Positions 32,922 to 33,420 of a stretch of DNA of 33,420 bases are shown one piece after another. A model generated the notes under the pieces. It searched no databases and was not told where the DNA came from. It was given only the letters and a program-made list of their open reading frames with translations. Numbering within the stretch: position 1 is the stretch's first letter; each line of letters opens with the position of its first letter. The DNA lies in NCBI GenBank assembly GCA_903820035.1, contig CAIJFT010000209.1:1-33420 (forward strand). Reading direction: 5' to 3'. Origin of the DNA: an uncultured Opitutia bacterium (GTDB lineage: Bacteria; Verrucomicrobiota; Verrucomicrobiia; Opitutales; Opitutaceae). The translations under genes were made by a program, and so were the position numbers.

Positions 32922-33420
32922 TCAACCAAGGTAGAGCCCGTCGCGCAAAGCCGGAGGGTCCCGTAGGGCGCGCCACGCGTCGGCAAAGGAGTCCTCGTCG
33001 TAACCGAAAAGCGGCGACACCTCGATCGCGGAGGCGGGCAAACCCGAGGCGTCCGTCGCTACGACAACGCCGCTGGCCCGCAACCACCGGGCGAACTGGC
33101 GCAACTGATCGTCACGACAGGTCTTCGGCGAATCTAGGCCGTCGGCATTCTTGACCGGGGAGAAATCGTCGGCGCGGCGCGCCTCGATAATCACCGGATG
33201 GGAGGCGAAGGGGAGCGCATCGAACACAAACAGCTCGAATTTAACGCCGTTCGGTCTTGCCGGCTTAACCGCCGCGCCCGCGGCGTCGACGGTGGGAATC
33301 TTTTTGTCCGCCCGGTGGAACGGCAGGGCGACACCCTCGCCGCCCGCGGCCATCCGCCGGATGAATTCGCGATCCAGCACGTGAATGGCGACGCTCCCCG
33401 CCAGGAAGCGCAGTCCGCCC
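32922..33420 (-). CDS. UDP-sugar pyrophosphorylase (UDPGP/AGX family), C-terminal part
   Basis: 165 codons of an open frame that enters from the right edge, so the N-terminus is missing. The first visible residues are GGLRFLAGSVAIHVLDREF. Family marks: SVAIHVLDREFIRRM, LPFHRADKKIP, PNGVKFELFVFDALPF, ARRADDFSPVKNADG and DSPKTC, matching the C-terminal half of eukaryotic-type UDP-N-acetylglucosamine/UTP-glucose-1-phosphate uridylyltransferases. These join a sugar-1-phosphate to UTP. The conserved FSPVKN stretch and Lys are present. The nucleotide-binding GGxxTRLG motif lies outside the window, so sugar preference (glucose or N-acetylglucosamine) cannot be told. It probably precedes the haem-protein gene on one transcript (81 bp gap). 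Confidence 0.88.
   Translation of the reverse strand, partial: GGLRFLAGSVAIHVLDREFIRRMAAGGEGVALPFHRADKKIPTVDAAGAAVKPARPNGVKFELFVFDALPFASHPVIIEARRADDFSPVKNADGLDSPKTCRDDQLRQFARWLRASGVVVATDASGLPASAIEVSPLFGYDEDSFADAWRALRDPPALRDGLYLG

Overview
The window is about 62% GC by eye and most likely comes from a Verrucomicrobiota chromosome, probably Opitutaceae or a relative. Three things point there: a complete five-gene pilus-like locus matching Amuc_1098-Amuc_1102 of Akkermansia; a large CxxCH haem protein of the Pirellula/Verrucomicrobium type; and many starts without a clear Shine-Dalgarno sequence. Family names come from recognising sequences by eye; no database search was run.

Layout. Bases 1-9034 (minus strand) hold a compact envelope operon read right to left: Amuc_1102-like protein, PilM/PilN-like fusion, PilO-like Amuc_1100 homologue, PilP-like Amuc_1099 homologue, PilQ-like secretin, and then, only 19 bp on, a large secreted protein of bacterial Ig-like repeats that runs off the left edge. 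Bases 9191-13231 (plus) hold a Nudix hydrolase and the E1-alpha, E1-beta and E2 genes of pyruvate dehydrogenase; E3 is not in the window.

Bases 13467-18392 (minus) form an unusual set: an S4-domain protein, a CHASE2 class III adenylate cyclase, a FecR-domain protein with a long Ala-rich tail, and a small secreted Ala-rich protein made of 15-residue tandem repeats. The last two share nearly the same C-terminal end and nearly the same terminator hairpin, so they look related by duplication. This is the best candidate here for an undescribed system: cyclic-nucleotide signalling beside a pair of Ala-rich envelope proteins.

Bases 18435-28090 are mixed: a DUF1294 membrane protein; a very large exported subtilase resembling eukaryotic tripeptidyl-peptidase II; a 57-residue membrane peptide; an HTH protein; a periplasmic rhodanese; rpoZ followed by a 30-residue Lys/Ala-rich gene with its own terminator; a DUF6172-like gene; rlmF; an exported SMP-30-like lactonase; and a short TrhO-type rhodanese. 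Bases 28183-33420 (minus) read UDP-sugar pyrophosphorylase (partial), haem-binding CxxCH protein, and phospho-sugar mutase. The first and last of these belong to hexose-phosphate and nucleotide-sugar metabolism.

No gene-free stretch exceeds 300 bases. The largest gaps (13232-13520, 24803-25068, 14088-14344) hold only the terminators listed and presumed promoters I could not define. I saw no tRNA, rRNA, CRISPR array, insertion sequence or phage gene.
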